Shown piece by piece: positions 17,195 to 25,099 of a stretch of 38,980 bases of DNA. The translations under genes and the position numbers were made by a program. The stretch is from Cohaesibacter sp. (GTDB taxonomy: Bacteria; Pseudomonadota; Alphaproteobacteria; Rhizobiales; Cohaesibacteraceae): contig JAOXSG010000753.1 in NCBI GenBank assembly GCA_025800105.1, positions 1 to 38,980 of the forward strand, given 5' to 3'. How positions within the stretch are numbered: the first letter of the stretch is position 1; each line of letters begins with the position of its first letter. The notes beneath the pieces were generated by a model. The model ran no database searches. It saw nothing but the letters and a program-made list of their open reading frames with translations, and was not told where the DNA came from.

Positions 17195-17446
17195 ATGAAA
17201 TTGATCTATTTCGCCTGGATCAGAGAACGCCTTGGCATAGAAGAAGAAGACATTACCCTGCCGGACACAATCAAAACCGTGCAAGACCTTCTGACATGGC
17301 AGCAAAATCGCGATGAAATCTATGAAGGAGCTTTTGCAGATGCCGACACCATAAGGGTCGCTCTGGATCAGTTTCACGCCGAGCGGGACGACCCGATCGA
17401 AGGCGCAAGCGAAATTGCCTTCTTTCCGCCCATGACCGGCGGTTAA
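17195..17446 (+). CDS. moaD: Molybdopterin synthase small subunit MoaD
   Basis: 83 residues with a ubiquitin-like fold: KLIYFAWIRERLG at the start and FFPPMTGG at the end. The terminal Gly-Gly is the residue pair that carries the thiocarboxylate used as sulfur donor for molybdopterin. The next gene, 17 bases on, encodes the large subunit, so the two-subunit enzyme is encoded as a unit. Confidence 0.95.
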   Translation: MKLIYFAWIRERLGIEEEDITLPDTIKTVQDLLTWQQNRDEIYEGAFADADTIRVALDQFHAERDDPIEGASEIAFFPPMTGG

Positions 17447-17463
17447 AAAGAGCCACAGATCAC

Positions 17464-17919
17464 ATGACAGTCAGCTTACAAACAGGCGATTTCGACATCG
17501 CAACCGAAATGGATGCGCTGAGCAAAGGCGATACCAACATCGGGGCCGTGGTAACTTTCACCGGCTTGGTGCGCGATATGGTAAAAGATGAGCGCATCCT
17601 TGATATGACGCTGGAACATTATCCCGCCATGGCACAAGCAGAGCTGGAGCGCATCGAACAGGAAGCCAACAAACGCTGGCCCCTGAACGGCACACGCATC
17701 ATCCATCGCTTTGGCACACTAAAACCCGGCGACCGGATCGTGCTGGTCATCACCGCTTCCTCCCATCGGCAAGCGGCCTTTGAAGCAGCGGAATTTATCA
17801 TGGATTTCCTCAAAACCCGCGCCCCTTTCTGGAAAAAAGAAAGGCTGGAAAAAGGCGATAGCGGCTGGGTAGAGGCCAAAGACAAGGATGATGCGGCACT
17901 GGAGCGTTGGCGCCTATAA
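17464..17919 (+). CDS. moaE: Molybdopterin synthase catalytic subunit MoaE
   Basis: 151 residues. Converts precursor Z (cPMP) to molybdopterin with MoaD. Visible family signatures are GAVVTFTGLVRD, LEHYPAMAQ, HRFGTLKPGD and the catalytic KTRAPFWKKE (Lys117 and Lys124). Follows moaD by 17 bases. Copy A of the 137-bp palindrome begins one base after the stop codon. Confidence 0.96.
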   Translation: MTVSLQTGDFDIATEMDALSKGDTNIGAVVTFTGLVRDMVKDERILDMTLEHYPAMAQAELERIEQEANKRWPLNGTRIIHRFGTLKPGDRIVLVITASSHRQAAFEAAEFIMDFLKTRAPFWKKERLEKGDSGWVEAKDKDDAALERWRL

Positions 17920-18060
17920 GTGCCCGATTTAAAAGTCTCTGTCTGAGACTTTTAGGCCGCATATCCATCCCTCTCCCCCTCCCAAACCGCCCACGAGGGT
18001 ACCATGACGGGTGGTCTGAAAAGGGGGAGAGGGATGGCTTAGGACTTTTAAATCAGGCTC
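17920..18060 (-). repeat. 137-bp nested palindromic element, copy A (inverted)
   Basis: Relative to the other copies this one is reversed. It has a 16-bp perfect central stem (17965-17980 with 18022-18037) around GGTACC, a second hairpin near the moaE side (AAAAGTCTC / GAGACTTTT type), and terminal inverted repeats containing GATTTAAAAGTC. An extra partial end at 18065-18080 makes a further 10-bp stem (AAATCAGGCT / AGCCTGATTT) with this copy's end. Confidence 0.85.
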
Positions 18061-18084
18061 TGAGAGCCTGATTTAAAATCAACC

Positions 18085-18120
18085 AAAAGCCGCTAACCTA
18101 AAAGGGAAAGCGGCTTTTTA
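18085..18120. terminator. Bidirectional terminator between moaE and ilvE
   Basis: 10-bp stem AAAAGCCGCT / AGCGGCTTTT (18085-18094 and 18109-18118). Plus strand ends in TTTTTATCTTT; minus strand ends in TTTTGGTTG. It suits the convergent moaE and ilvE genes. Confidence 0.75.
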
Positions 18121-18149
18121 TCTTTAAATCCAGTCTCTTAGACAGCCTT

Positions 18150-19040
18150 TTATTCAGCGGCAACCGCTGACGGGTTCACCTCTGCGGTATAATCATCCAT
18201 CAAGGCTTTGGTGATGTCGCCCGGCGTGAAATTATAAGTGTCGATTGAAGCAACCGGCGTGACCTCAACGGCAGTCCCTGTCAGGAAGCATTCTTCAAAA
18301 TCGCCCAATTCTTCAGGACGGATTTTGCGCTCAATCACCTCAATACCGCGGCGTTTGGCCAGATCAACCACCGTCTGGCGTGTGATCCCGTTCAAGAAAC
18401 AATCCGGCGTCGGGGTATGAATGGCCCCATCCTTGATGAAGAAAATATTGGCACCCGTTGCCTCGGCAACATAGCCCTCAAAATCCAGCATCATGGCGTC
18501 ATTATAGCCCTCTTTCTCCACTTTATGTTTGGAGAGCGTACAAATCATGTAAAGACCGGCCGCCTTGGCAACGCAAGGAATGGTACGCGGATCCGGGCGA
18601 CGCCAGTCAGCCGTTTTCAGACGCAGGCCTTTCAAACGATCTTCGGGCGAGAAGTAAGACGGCCATTCCCATGCAGCAACAGCAACATTGATTTTATTGG
18701 ACTGCGCCGAAATGCCCATCATCTCTGACCCGCGCCAAGCAACCGGGCGCAAATAAGCATCGGTCAGCCCTTCTTTTTCCAAAATCTCAACCTGAACGCG
18801 GTTCAGCTCTTCCTGGCTATAGGGAATGTCAAAGCCAAGCAGTTCAGCCGATTTATAAAGGCGCTCGGTATGTTCTTCGAGTTTGAAAATCTTACCGCCA
18901 TAGGCGCGCACACCTTCAAACACAGACGAGGCATAATGCAAGCCATGAGACAGAACATGCAATTTGGCATCTTTCCAGTCCACATACTCGCCATTGTACC
19001 AAATATGTCCTTCACGCTGATCAAATGATGGTCCAGCCAT
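18150..19040 (-). CDS. ilvE: Branched-chain amino acid aminotransferase
   Basis: 296 residues from the ATG at 19040, which has AGGAGAG just upstream; the frame runs on to 19103 without merit. Fold-type IV PLP enzyme that interconverts Leu, Ile and Val with their 2-oxo acids. Visible features: HGLHYASSVFEGVRAY near the N terminus, the PLP lysine in VAKAAGLYMI (about Lys159), GYVAEATGANIFFI and FLNGITRQTV (phosphate-binding loop), and LTGTAVEVTPV. It is divergent from a marR-type gene across 341 bases, an arrangement common in Hyphomicrobiales and Rhodobacterales. Confidence 0.95.
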   Translation of the reverse strand: MAGPSFDQREGHIWYNGEYVDWKDAKLHVLSHGLHYASSVFEGVRAYGGKIFKLEEHTERLYKSAELLGFDIPYSQEELNRVQVEILEKEGLTDAYLRPVAWRGSEMMGISAQSNKINVAVAAWEWPSYFSPEDRLKGLRLKTADWRRPDPRTIPCVAKAAGLYMICTLSKHKVEKEGYNDAMMLDFEGYVAEATGANIFFIKDGAIHTPTPDCFLNGITRQTVVDLAKRRGIEVIERKIRPEELGDFEECFLTGTAVEVTPVASIDTYNFTPGDITKALMDDYTAEVNPSAVAAE

Positions 19041-19218
19041 TTTCTCTCTCCTGGTACAGCAGCCCCTGTGTTGAAAGGGCAGAAGCGGCACAAACGATAG
19101 CAAAGGCTATGGTCATGCCAGCTAGAAAACAAAACAAGATTTTTATGAAAGCGCAAGAAATCCAATAGAATTTTTGCATTCCTTTCGTAAAAGCTCGAAA
19201 TAAGTAACAAACAAACTC

Positions 19219-19245
19219 AAATAAGTCAATAATACTGACATATTT
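19219..19245. promoter_or_regulatory. Dyad in the ilvE-marR intergenic region (operator candidate)
   Basis: AAATAAGTCA and TGACATATTT are near-perfect inverted arms (9 of 10) separated by seven bases, centred in the 341-base gap between the divergent ilvE and marR genes. Size and symmetry suit a MarR dimer. A smaller dyad CCTTG-CACA-CAAGG lies at 19261-19274. The rest of the gap (19041-19381) is AT-rich and shows no gene. Confidence 0.4.
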
Positions 19246-19381
19246 TTTTGACCCATAACCCCTTGCACACAAGGAGGGCATACAGATTCACGTTTATTTC
19301 AGAAAAGACAGGAAAAATCATTCCCATAAAAAGCACAAAACGTTAGGCTCAGGCCACATTCAAAGCCCCAGATTATAAAGC

Positions 19382-19921
19382 ATGGCAATGACAGAGAACG
19401 ACCCCGATCAAAATATCGATATGATCACCTTTCCCATGTCAGAGAAAGACGGGATTTCCTTTGAAATCATAGAGCTGCTTTTCTTCGCCTATCGCGATTT
19501 TGTGGCGGACCCCGATTCCATGCTGGCAGGCATTGGCTATGGCCGCGCCCATCACCGGGTTTTGCATTTCGTCAATCGCAAACCCGGCATTCCGGTTGCC
19601 CATTTACTGGAAATTCTCAAAATCACCAAACAAAGCCTGGCAAGGGTGCTCAAACAATTGATCAAGGATGGCTATATCGCCCAGCAAACCGGCCCCACAG
19701 ATCGACGCCAACGCCTGCTTTTTCCCACGCAAAAAGGCCGCGAGCTGGCCTTGCAACTCTCCCATTGTCAGGCAAAACGCATTGATCAGGCCCTTGCCAC
19801 CTTGCCCGACCAAACCAAGGAAACAGCCAAAGCCTTTCTCTATTCTCTGATAGAACAGGACGATCGCCCATTGGTGCGCCAATTGAATGACACATCAAAA
19901 ACGCCGAACGAAAAACTGTAA
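19382..19921 (+). CDS. MarR family transcriptional regulator (PetP-like)
   Basis: 179 residues. Winged-helix core: YGRAHHRVLHFVNRKPG, the recognition helix in LLEILKITKQSLARVLKQL, and the wing DGYIAQQTGPTDRRQRLLFPT. The DxRxR wing is diagnostic of MarR. The pairing of a MarR protein with a downstream OmpR-type response regulator recalls PetP-PetR of Rhodobacter, and the position divergent from ilvE is conserved in related genomes as I recall. Start uncertain between ATG at 19382 and 19388; no clear ribosome site. Confidence 0.9.
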   Translation: MAMTENDPDQNIDMITFPMSEKDGISFEIIELLFFAYRDFVADPDSMLAGIGYGRAHHRVLHFVNRKPGIPVAHLLEILKITKQSLARVLKQLIKDGYIAQQTGPTDRRQRLLFPTQKGRELALQLSHCQAKRIDQALATLPDQTKETAKAFLYSLIEQDDRPLVRQLNDTSKTPNEKL

Positions 19922-19925
19922 GAGA

Positions 19926-20061
19926 CTGATTTACAAATCTTTTACCAGCCCTCTCCCCCTCCCAAACCACCCGTCATGGTACCCTCATGGGCGGTTTGGG
20001 AGGGGGAGAGGGCTGGACATGCAGCCTAAAAGTCTCACTCAGAGACTTTTAAATCGGGCAC
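19926..20061 (+). repeat. 137-bp nested palindromic element, copy B
   Basis: Starts five bases after the marR stop. Central stem is perfect over 24 bp (19945-19968 with 19993-20016); second hairpin AAAAGTCTC / GAGACTTTT at 20028-20050; right end AAATCGGGCAC. It separates marR from the response regulator. Confidence 0.85.
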
Positions 20062-20172
20062 GAAGACTTTGTAAGAAACAGAAAGCTTTCGTGCTTTGAC
20101 AGCACGGGCATAAAGCGTGCTAGGCTCAAGTCACCCGACGACACAGGCCACCCCAAAATAGGCAACATCATC

Positions 20173-20886
20173 ATGGCCCCAACAAAAACCCTGCCAGACA
20201 ATGCCCAGCATCTGCTGGTGATTGACGATGACAGCCGCATCCGCTCTCTTTTGCAAAAATACCTCACCAACAATGGCTTTCGCGTTTCCACCGCCCAAAA
20301 TGCTGCAGAAGCGCGCAAAACCATGCAGGGCCTGTCTTTTGATCTTTTGATTCTTGATGTGATGATGCCCGGAGAAAGCGGCATGGACTTTGCCGCTTCC
20401 TTGCGCGAGCAGACACACACGCCCCAAGACACCATTCCCATTCTGATGCTCACCGCAAGGGCAGAGAGCGAAAGCCGCATTCAGGGGCTGGAAATTGGCG
20501 TCGACGATTATCTGGCCAAACCCTTTGAGCCACGCGAATTGCTGCTGCGCATTCAAAACATCCTCAAACACCATATGGCCAACAAGGCAACAACCATTGA
20601 CCAAGTCTCCTTTGGCCCCTTCCAGTTCAAACTGGACCGTCAAGAGCTGCTCTGCGGCAATGACATCATCCGCCTGACCGACCGCGAACGCGAATTGCTG
20701 GCCCTGTTCGCCGCCCAGCCCGGCGCAACGGTCACCCGCACCGCTCTGGCCGGAGATGACGGCACGGGCGAGCGCACGGTTGATGTGCAGATCAACCGCT
20801 TGCGCCGCAAAATCGAACCAGACCCATCCAATCCGATTTACTTGCAAACAATCCGTGGTATTGGCTATCGTCTCCTGACTGATTAG
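20173..20886 (+). CDS. OmpR-family response regulator (PetR-like)
   Basis: 237 residues. Receiver domain with acidic pocket Asp18-Asp20 (LLVIDDDSRI), phospho-acceptor Asp62 (LILDVMMPGESG), and Lys116 (DDYLAKPFEPREL). A winged-helix OmpR-type output domain follows (LTDRERELLALFA, then VDVQINRLRRKIE and IRGIGYRLL). The histidine kinase 125 bases downstream in the same direction is the likely partner. The gap between the two holds two palindromes rather than a promoter I can recognise. Confidence 0.94.
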   Translation: MAPTKTLPDNAQHLLVIDDDSRIRSLLQKYLTNNGFRVSTAQNAAEARKTMQGLSFDLLILDVMMPGESGMDFAASLREQTHTPQDTIPILMLTARAESESRIQGLEIGVDDYLAKPFEPRELLLRIQNILKHHMANKATTIDQVSFGPFQFKLDRQELLCGNDIIRLTDRERELLALFAAQPGATVTRTALAGDDGTGERTVDVQINRLRRKIEPDPSNPIYLQTIRGIGYRLLTD

Positions 20887-20933
20887 AGCATATTTTTCGA
20901 AAAATGTATGCGGTTTTCGGATAAAAATATGCT
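20887..20933. repeat. Rhizobial-type intergenic palindrome
   Basis: 11-bp outer stem AGCATATTTTT / AAAAATATGCT with the internal order TTCGAAAAATG, GCGGTTTTCGG. The layout (AGCAT, CGAAAA, GCGGTTTTCGG, ATGCT) matches the very common rhizobial intergenic palindromes as I remember them. It begins one base after the response regulator stop. Confidence 0.65.
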
Positions 20934-20946
20934 TGGAAACAAAGCC

Positions 20947-20988
20947 TAGAGCATTTTGAATAACTACGTGTTTATTCAAAATGCTCTA
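20947..20988. repeat. 17-bp perfect hairpin between regulator and kinase genes
   Basis: TAGAGCATTTTGAATAA (20947-20963) and its exact complement (20972-20988) enclose the loop CTACGTGT. The strong hairpin 24 bases before the kinase ATG may lower kinase expression relative to the regulator. Confidence 0.7.
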
Positions 20989-21011
20989 ATCGCAGGACTC
21001 AAACGGTAGCA

Positions 21012-22448
21012 ATGAACAACGAACACGGACATGAAACGCAAAGCAGGAAAATGCCCACAGACAATGACAACTTGTCTGGCATAGCGAAAATCCTGCACTT
21101 TTTGCTGACCATTCGCCAGATCTGGCGGCAATTTGCCCGTTTCATCGCCCGTATGATGCCCAAAGGCCTCTATGGCCGTTCCCTCATCATCATTGTTGCA
21201 CCAATGGTGATTTTGCAATCTGTTCTGGCTTTCGTCTTCATGGAGCGCCATTGGCAAACCGTCACCAACCGCCTGTCAGAAGCGGTCACCCGCGATATTG
21301 CCGCCATCATTGCAGTGATTGAACATTATCCACAAGATCAAGACCATCAAACCATCATCCAGATCGCCAAAAACCAGATGGATCTGAATGTTGCCCTGCT
21401 GCCCGCTGGCCCTTTGCCCCCTCCCGGCCCCAAGCCCTTTTTCAGCTTGCTGGATCGCGCCTTATCGCAAAAAATCACCAGCCAGATCGGCAAACCCTTC
21501 TGGATTGACACAGTGGGCAGATCCAATCTGGTCGAAGTACGCATCAAGCTGGACACCGCAACCTTGCGCGTTTTCACCCGCCGCAACCAGACTTATGCCT
21601 CCAATTCTCATATCTTTCTCATCTGGATGTTGGGCACGTCTTTGGTGCTGTTGATCGTTGCCATCCTGTTTTTGCGCAATCAGATCCGCCCCATTCAGCG
21701 CCTCGCCTCTGCTGCCGAACAATTTGGTAAAGGTCAGGAAATCGCCAATTTCCGCCCCACCGGCGCGCGCGAAGTGCGTCAGGCCGCCCATGCCTTTCTG
21801 GAAATGAAAAGACGGATCGAACGCCAAATCGAACAACGCACCACCATGCTGGCCGGTGTCTCCCACGATTTGCGCACAGTGCTGACCCGCTTCAAATTGC
21901 AATTGGCCCTGTTTGAAGATGAACCAGAAGCCCGCGACATGCAGCGCGATGTCGATGAAATGCAGCATATGCTGGAAGATTATCTCGCCTTTGCAAGGGG
22001 AGTGTCGGCAGAAAAATCCACCACCATCGCCATTCCCGATCTGTTGGCCGAATTGAGCAACGACGCCACACGATCCGGCAAAGAGCTGGATGTCAGCCAT
22101 ATAGGCCAAACCGATGTTGCCATTCGCCCCCAAACCATGAAACGCTGCCTAACCAATTTGATCAGCAATGCCCTGCGCTATGGCAATCTTGTCAAAGTCC
22201 AGTCCGAGCAAAGCACCAATTGGTGGACCATCACCATTGACGACGATGGCCCCGGTATCCCGCAAGAGGAATGGGAAACGGTCTTCAAACCCTTTTATCG
22301 GCTGGATACAGCCCGCAATCAGGACATTTCAAGCACCGGCCTTGGCCTTGCCATTGCCCGCGACATTGCCCGCGGCCATGGGGGCGATATCAAATTATGC
22401 GACAGCCCAAAGGGCGGCTTGCGCGCAACATTGCGTATTCCTGTTTAA
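21012..22448 (+). CDS. Membrane-bound sensor histidine kinase
   Basis: 478 residues. TM1 at about 57-77, a periplasmic sensor of about 120 residues with a Pro-rich loop (PAGPLPPPGPKPF), TM2 at about 202-222, HAMP (NQIRPIQRLASAAEQ), dimerisation/phospho-acceptor domain with His285 in LAGVSHDLRTVLTRFK, and an HATPase domain with the N box (LISNALRYG, Asn386), G1 (DDDGPGIP) and G2 (STGLGLAIA). The usual H-box proline (HDLRTP) is Val290 here. The order of domains and the ERQIEQRTTMLAGVSHDLRT stretch match EnvZ-like kinases of alphaproteobacteria. Cognate regulator is upstream. Confidence 0.94.
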   Translation: MNNEHGHETQSRKMPTDNDNLSGIAKILHFLLTIRQIWRQFARFIARMMPKGLYGRSLIIIVAPMVILQSVLAFVFMERHWQTVTNRLSEAVTRDIAAIIAVIEHYPQDQDHQTIIQIAKNQMDLNVALLPAGPLPPPGPKPFFSLLDRALSQKITSQIGKPFWIDTVGRSNLVEVRIKLDTATLRVFTRRNQTYASNSHIFLIWMLGTSLVLLIVAILFLRNQIRPIQRLASAAEQFGKGQEIANFRPTGAREVRQAAHAFLEMKRRIERQIEQRTTMLAGVSHDLRTVLTRFKLQLALFEDEPEARDMQRDVDEMQHMLEDYLAFARGVSAEKSTTIAIPDLLAELSNDATRSGKELDVSHIGQTDVAIRPQTMKRCLTNLISNALRYGNLVKVQSEQSTNWWTITIDDDGPGIPQEEWETVFKPFYRLDTARNQDISSTGLGLAIARDIARGHGGDIKLCDSPKGGLRATLRIPV

Positions 22449-22449
22449 A

Positions 22450-22587
22450 GCCTGATTTAAAAGTCCTAAGCCATCCCTCTCCCCCTCCCAAACCACCCGT
22501 CATGGTACCCTCGTGGGCGGTCTGAAGGGGGGAGAGGGATGGATATGCGGCCTAAAAGTCTCAGACAGAGACTTTTAAATCGGGCAC
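22450..22587 (+). repeat. 137-bp nested palindromic element, copy C
   Basis: Begins one base after the kinase stop (TAA at 22446-22448). Central stem 22471-22485 with 22528-22542; second hairpin AAAAGTCTC / GAGACTTTT at 22554-22576; ends CGGGCAC. Its reverse complement is nearly identical to copy A. Lies between convergent kinase and csaA genes. Confidence 0.85.
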
Positions 22588-22596
22588 TTAGGCTCA

Positions 22597-22935
22597 TCAA
22601 TGAAGGCGCGACCCATTGGGCACAGGGCGCTCTAGCGCTGAAAGCACAATATCGCCATTCTCATCGCTATAGCCCAAGGTCAAAACCTCAGACATGAAAG
22701 GGCCAATCTGACGAGGGGGGAAATTTACCACGGCCATGACTTGCCGCCCGACCAAATCATCACAGGAATAATGCACGGTGATCTGGGCAGAGCTTTTCTT
22801 GATGCCAATCTCATCGCCAAAATCAATTTTCAGCTTATAAGCAGGCTTTCTAGCCTGCGCAAATTCTTGCGCCTCCACAATGGTGCCTGCACGAATATCA
22901 ACTTTGAGAAAGTCATCAAAACTAATCTCGGCCAT
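22597..22935 (-). CDS. csaA: CsaA-like tRNA-binding protein
   Basis: 112 residues, an OB-fold tRNA-binding domain of the kind at the C terminus of bacterial MetRS. Family features: FLKVDIRAGTIVEAQEF, YKLKIDFG, KSSAQIT, GRQVMAVVNFPPRQIG, SEVLTLG and the end VPNGSRLH. CsaA is described as a chaperone-like factor in protein export, but tRNA binding is the better supported property. Of two adjacent ATGs (22938 and 22935) the second is better placed behind AGGAGGGG. Confidence 0.92.
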   Translation of the reverse strand: MAEISFDDFLKVDIRAGTIVEAQEFAQARKPAYKLKIDFGDEIGIKKSSAQITVHYSCDDLVGRQVMAVVNFPPRQIGPFMSEVLTLGYSDENGDIVLSALERPVPNGSRLH

Positions 22936-22990
22936 CATCCCCTCCTAATATCAAAAGCAGGGGTCATGGTCCGAAAAAGCATCAAGAAAC

Positions 22991-23695
22991 TCAAGATGCA
23001 GGCGCAAGCTCCGCCCCTTCATCCACAACCGGCTCATGAGGAGCAGACTGCTCGTCTTTTTTGGTAGAGCAACCACAAGAGGATTTGGATCGACAAGAAC
23101 AACGACGCAGACGCTTCAATCCACAAAACAGCTTTTCTGTTTTGCGCAAAGTCCGCTCCCCTCGCTTCAAGACCTTATCCAAAACAGCCATGGTCTTGGC
23201 CATATCCTCGCTCTCATCCTCAAGCCAACAGGAAAAAGCACGGCCATAGGCAAGCAAAGCCCCTTTGTTGCGAATTTGGCCCATCACCCCAGCAGAGGTA
23301 ATATGCGCCATATCCATGATCCATTCTGCACTCAGCGCCGACAAGGCACATAAATGCAAGGCAAGCTTGGGGTCATAACGCGCCGCTTTGGAGAGCGCCA
23401 CAATCAGGGGCCGGTGCGGCTGCATCGCATCAAACCGCCCCATCAAGACATCAAACAAGCGATCACGCGCAGGCTCATCCGCCAAATCCGCGTCAAAATC
23501 CTCCAACATCGCCGCATCAATACGGCGGATCAAAGCACTGACATAAGAAAAGCGGCTGGGATAATGGCGATAGGCTTCTGCCAGCTCAATGTCGGCACCA
23601 TGGGCAATGCGCGCACAGGATATATGCGCCCAACCATGCTCAAGAACCGCACGCTCGAATTGCTCAAACAAACGATTGCCAATGTCCTGCGTCAT
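22991..23695 (-). CDS. TetR/COQ9-fold protein with Cys-rich tail
   Basis: 234 residues from the ATG at 23695 (GGAGGG upstream). The N-terminal part looks like a TetR helix-turn-helix (LEHGWAHISCARIAHGADIELAEAYRHY in pieces), while the C-terminal part (SCWLEDESEDMAKTMAVLDK) resembles the COQ9 family, which shares the TetR fold and aids ubiquinone synthesis by binding lipid. The last 45 residues are odd: five cysteines in CGLKRLRRCSCRSKSSCGC amid basic residues, then an acidic Pro/Ala tail. The neighbouring ubiK-like gene, transcribed the same way, favours a ubiquinone link, but a DNA-binding regulator cannot be ruled out. Confidence 0.7.
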   Translation of the reverse strand: MTQDIGNRLFEQFERAVLEHGWAHISCARIAHGADIELAEAYRHYPSRFSYVSALIRRIDAAMLEDFDADLADEPARDRLFDVLMGRFDAMQPHRPLIVALSKAARYDPKLALHLCALSALSAEWIMDMAHITSAGVMGQIRNKGALLAYGRAFSCWLEDESEDMAKTMAVLDKVLKRGERTLRKTEKLFCGLKRLRRCSCRSKSSCGCSTKKDEQSAPHEPVVDEGAELAPAS

Positions 23696-23811
23696 GATAA
23701 GCCCTCCTGCCAATATCTGATATTGATACGCCTGATGTCTGTCACCAGATCAGATGATAGCACAAATCCGGCAGCAAAGAGACAACAGCGCAAGATTAAG
23801 CGCAGAGACTT

Positions 23812-24069
23812 TTAGCTCTCCTCAGCCTTTTTGCCTTCCAAGGCATCAAGGCGGGCTTTCAATGCGTCATTTTCATCCCGCGCCGCAATGGCCATGGCTT
23901 TAACTGCATCAAATTCGTCACGGGTCACAAGATCCATATCCCCAATCAAGCGCTCAATCTGGGCGCGGAACATATTTTCAGCTTCCCCGCGCACCCCTTG
24001 CGCAACGCCTGCGGCATCATTCATCAATTTGGCAAATTCATCGAACAAACGATTATTCACGTGGGTCAT
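23812..24069 (-). CDS. UbiK/BMFP family accessory factor
   Basis: 85 residues. An amphipathic helix (NRLFDEFAKLMNDAAGVAQG) is followed by a basic-acidic stretch and a C-terminal coiled coil (DEFDAVKAMAIAARDENDALKARLDALE). This is the build of UbiK (YqiC/BMFP), which helps the Ubi complex make ubiquinone in E. coli and forms trimeric coiled coils. The ATG has AAGGAG nine bases upstream. Divergent from lgt, as commonly seen in Hyphomicrobiales. Confidence 0.85.
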   Translation of the reverse strand: MTHVNNRLFDEFAKLMNDAAGVAQGVRGEAENMFRAQIERLIGDMDLVTRDEFDAVKAMAIAARDENDALKARLDALEGKKAEES

Positions 24070-24248
24070 AATCCGGCTCCTTCATCGCCATAAACTCTAA
24101 AATCTGGGCTTCAATCAGCCCATAAGCCCATCTACCCCCAGATATAAGGATCAATCGTGATTTCACAATTGATTTTTACGACTTTCTCTTGACTTGTCGC
24201 CGCAATCACCACAAATCCTAGATCATCAATTGATCAAAAGGCCTGCCC

Positions 24249-25070
24249 GTGACGCTTTATGCCATTCCTTTTCCCAGCATCGACCCAGTGCTCTTATCCT
24301 TGGGGCCGTTTCAGATTCGCTGGTATGCTCTGGCCTATATCGCTGGCATCTTGTTGGCATGGCATTATATGAAACGCACCGCCCGCCAAACACACCTCTG
24401 GCCCAACAGCAAAAGCCCGGCAAGTGACGTGCAGATTGATGATTTCATCCTCTGGGCCACCCTTGGCATCATCATTGGCGGCCGCCTTGGCTATGTGCTT
24501 TTTTACAATCTGGACGCCTATCTCGCCAATCCATCGCAAATCATCGCCATCTGGAAGGGCGGCATGTCTTTTCACGGTGGCTTTGCCGGGGTCATGCTTG
24601 CCTTACTGATTTTTGCAAAGCGCCAATCAATATCCCTGTTATCGGGGCTGGATCTAGTGGCACTGGGCGCGCCCTTTGGCCTGTTTTTTGGACGCATCGC
24701 CAATTTCATCAATGCCGAATTATATGGCCGCATCACCGATATGCCATGGGGGGTAATCTTCCCCAATGGTGGCCCTTTGCCACGCCATCCAAGCCAATTA
24801 TATGAAGCAGCATTGGAAGGCCTTTTGCTATTCATCATCTTGCGCATTTTGAGCCATAACAAACAAGCCCTGCAAAAGCCGGGGCTGATCGCGGGCACTT
24901 TTGCACTGGGCTATGGCCTCTTTCGCTCCTTTGTCGAACTGTTCCGAATGCCAGATGCACAACTGGGCTTTTTAACCGCTGGCACCACTATGGGCATGTG
25001 GCTATCCGCCCCCATGATCCTAGCCGGGGCGGCCCTGATGCTTTATGCCACAAAGAAAAAACAGCAATAA
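24249..25070 (+). CDS. lgt: Prolipoprotein diacylglyceryl transferase
   Basis: 273 residues, GTG start preceded by AAAAGG. Seven-TM inner-membrane enzyme that moves diacylglycerol from phosphatidylglycerol to the lipobox cysteine. Visible: IRWYALAYIAGILLAW, GGMSFHGGFAG with the conserved His109-Gly110, the Lgt signature GRIANFINAELYGR (about 148-161), and the HPSQLYEA motif. The lipoprotein gene at 28341 encodes a potential substrate. First gene of a run lgt-COG1565-pgeF-M24. Confidence 0.96.
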   Translation: MTLYAIPFPSIDPVLLSLGPFQIRWYALAYIAGILLAWHYMKRTARQTHLWPNSKSPASDVQIDDFILWATLGIIIGGRLGYVLFYNLDAYLANPSQIIAIWKGGMSFHGGFAGVMLALLIFAKRQSISLLSGLDLVALGAPFGLFFGRIANFINAELYGRITDMPWGVIFPNGGPLPRHPSQLYEAALEGLLLFIILRILSHNKQALQKPGLIAGTFALGYGLFRSFVELFRMPDAQLGFLTAGTTMGMWLSAPMILAGAALMLYATKKKQQ

Positions 25071-25099
25071 AAACAAACCATAACAGGATAAGCCGCTCC

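Noticed and set aside
20131..20979. 282-codon minus-strand frame opposite the response regulator
   Set aside because: Shadow; the receiver and winged-helix domains are unmistakable on the plus strand.
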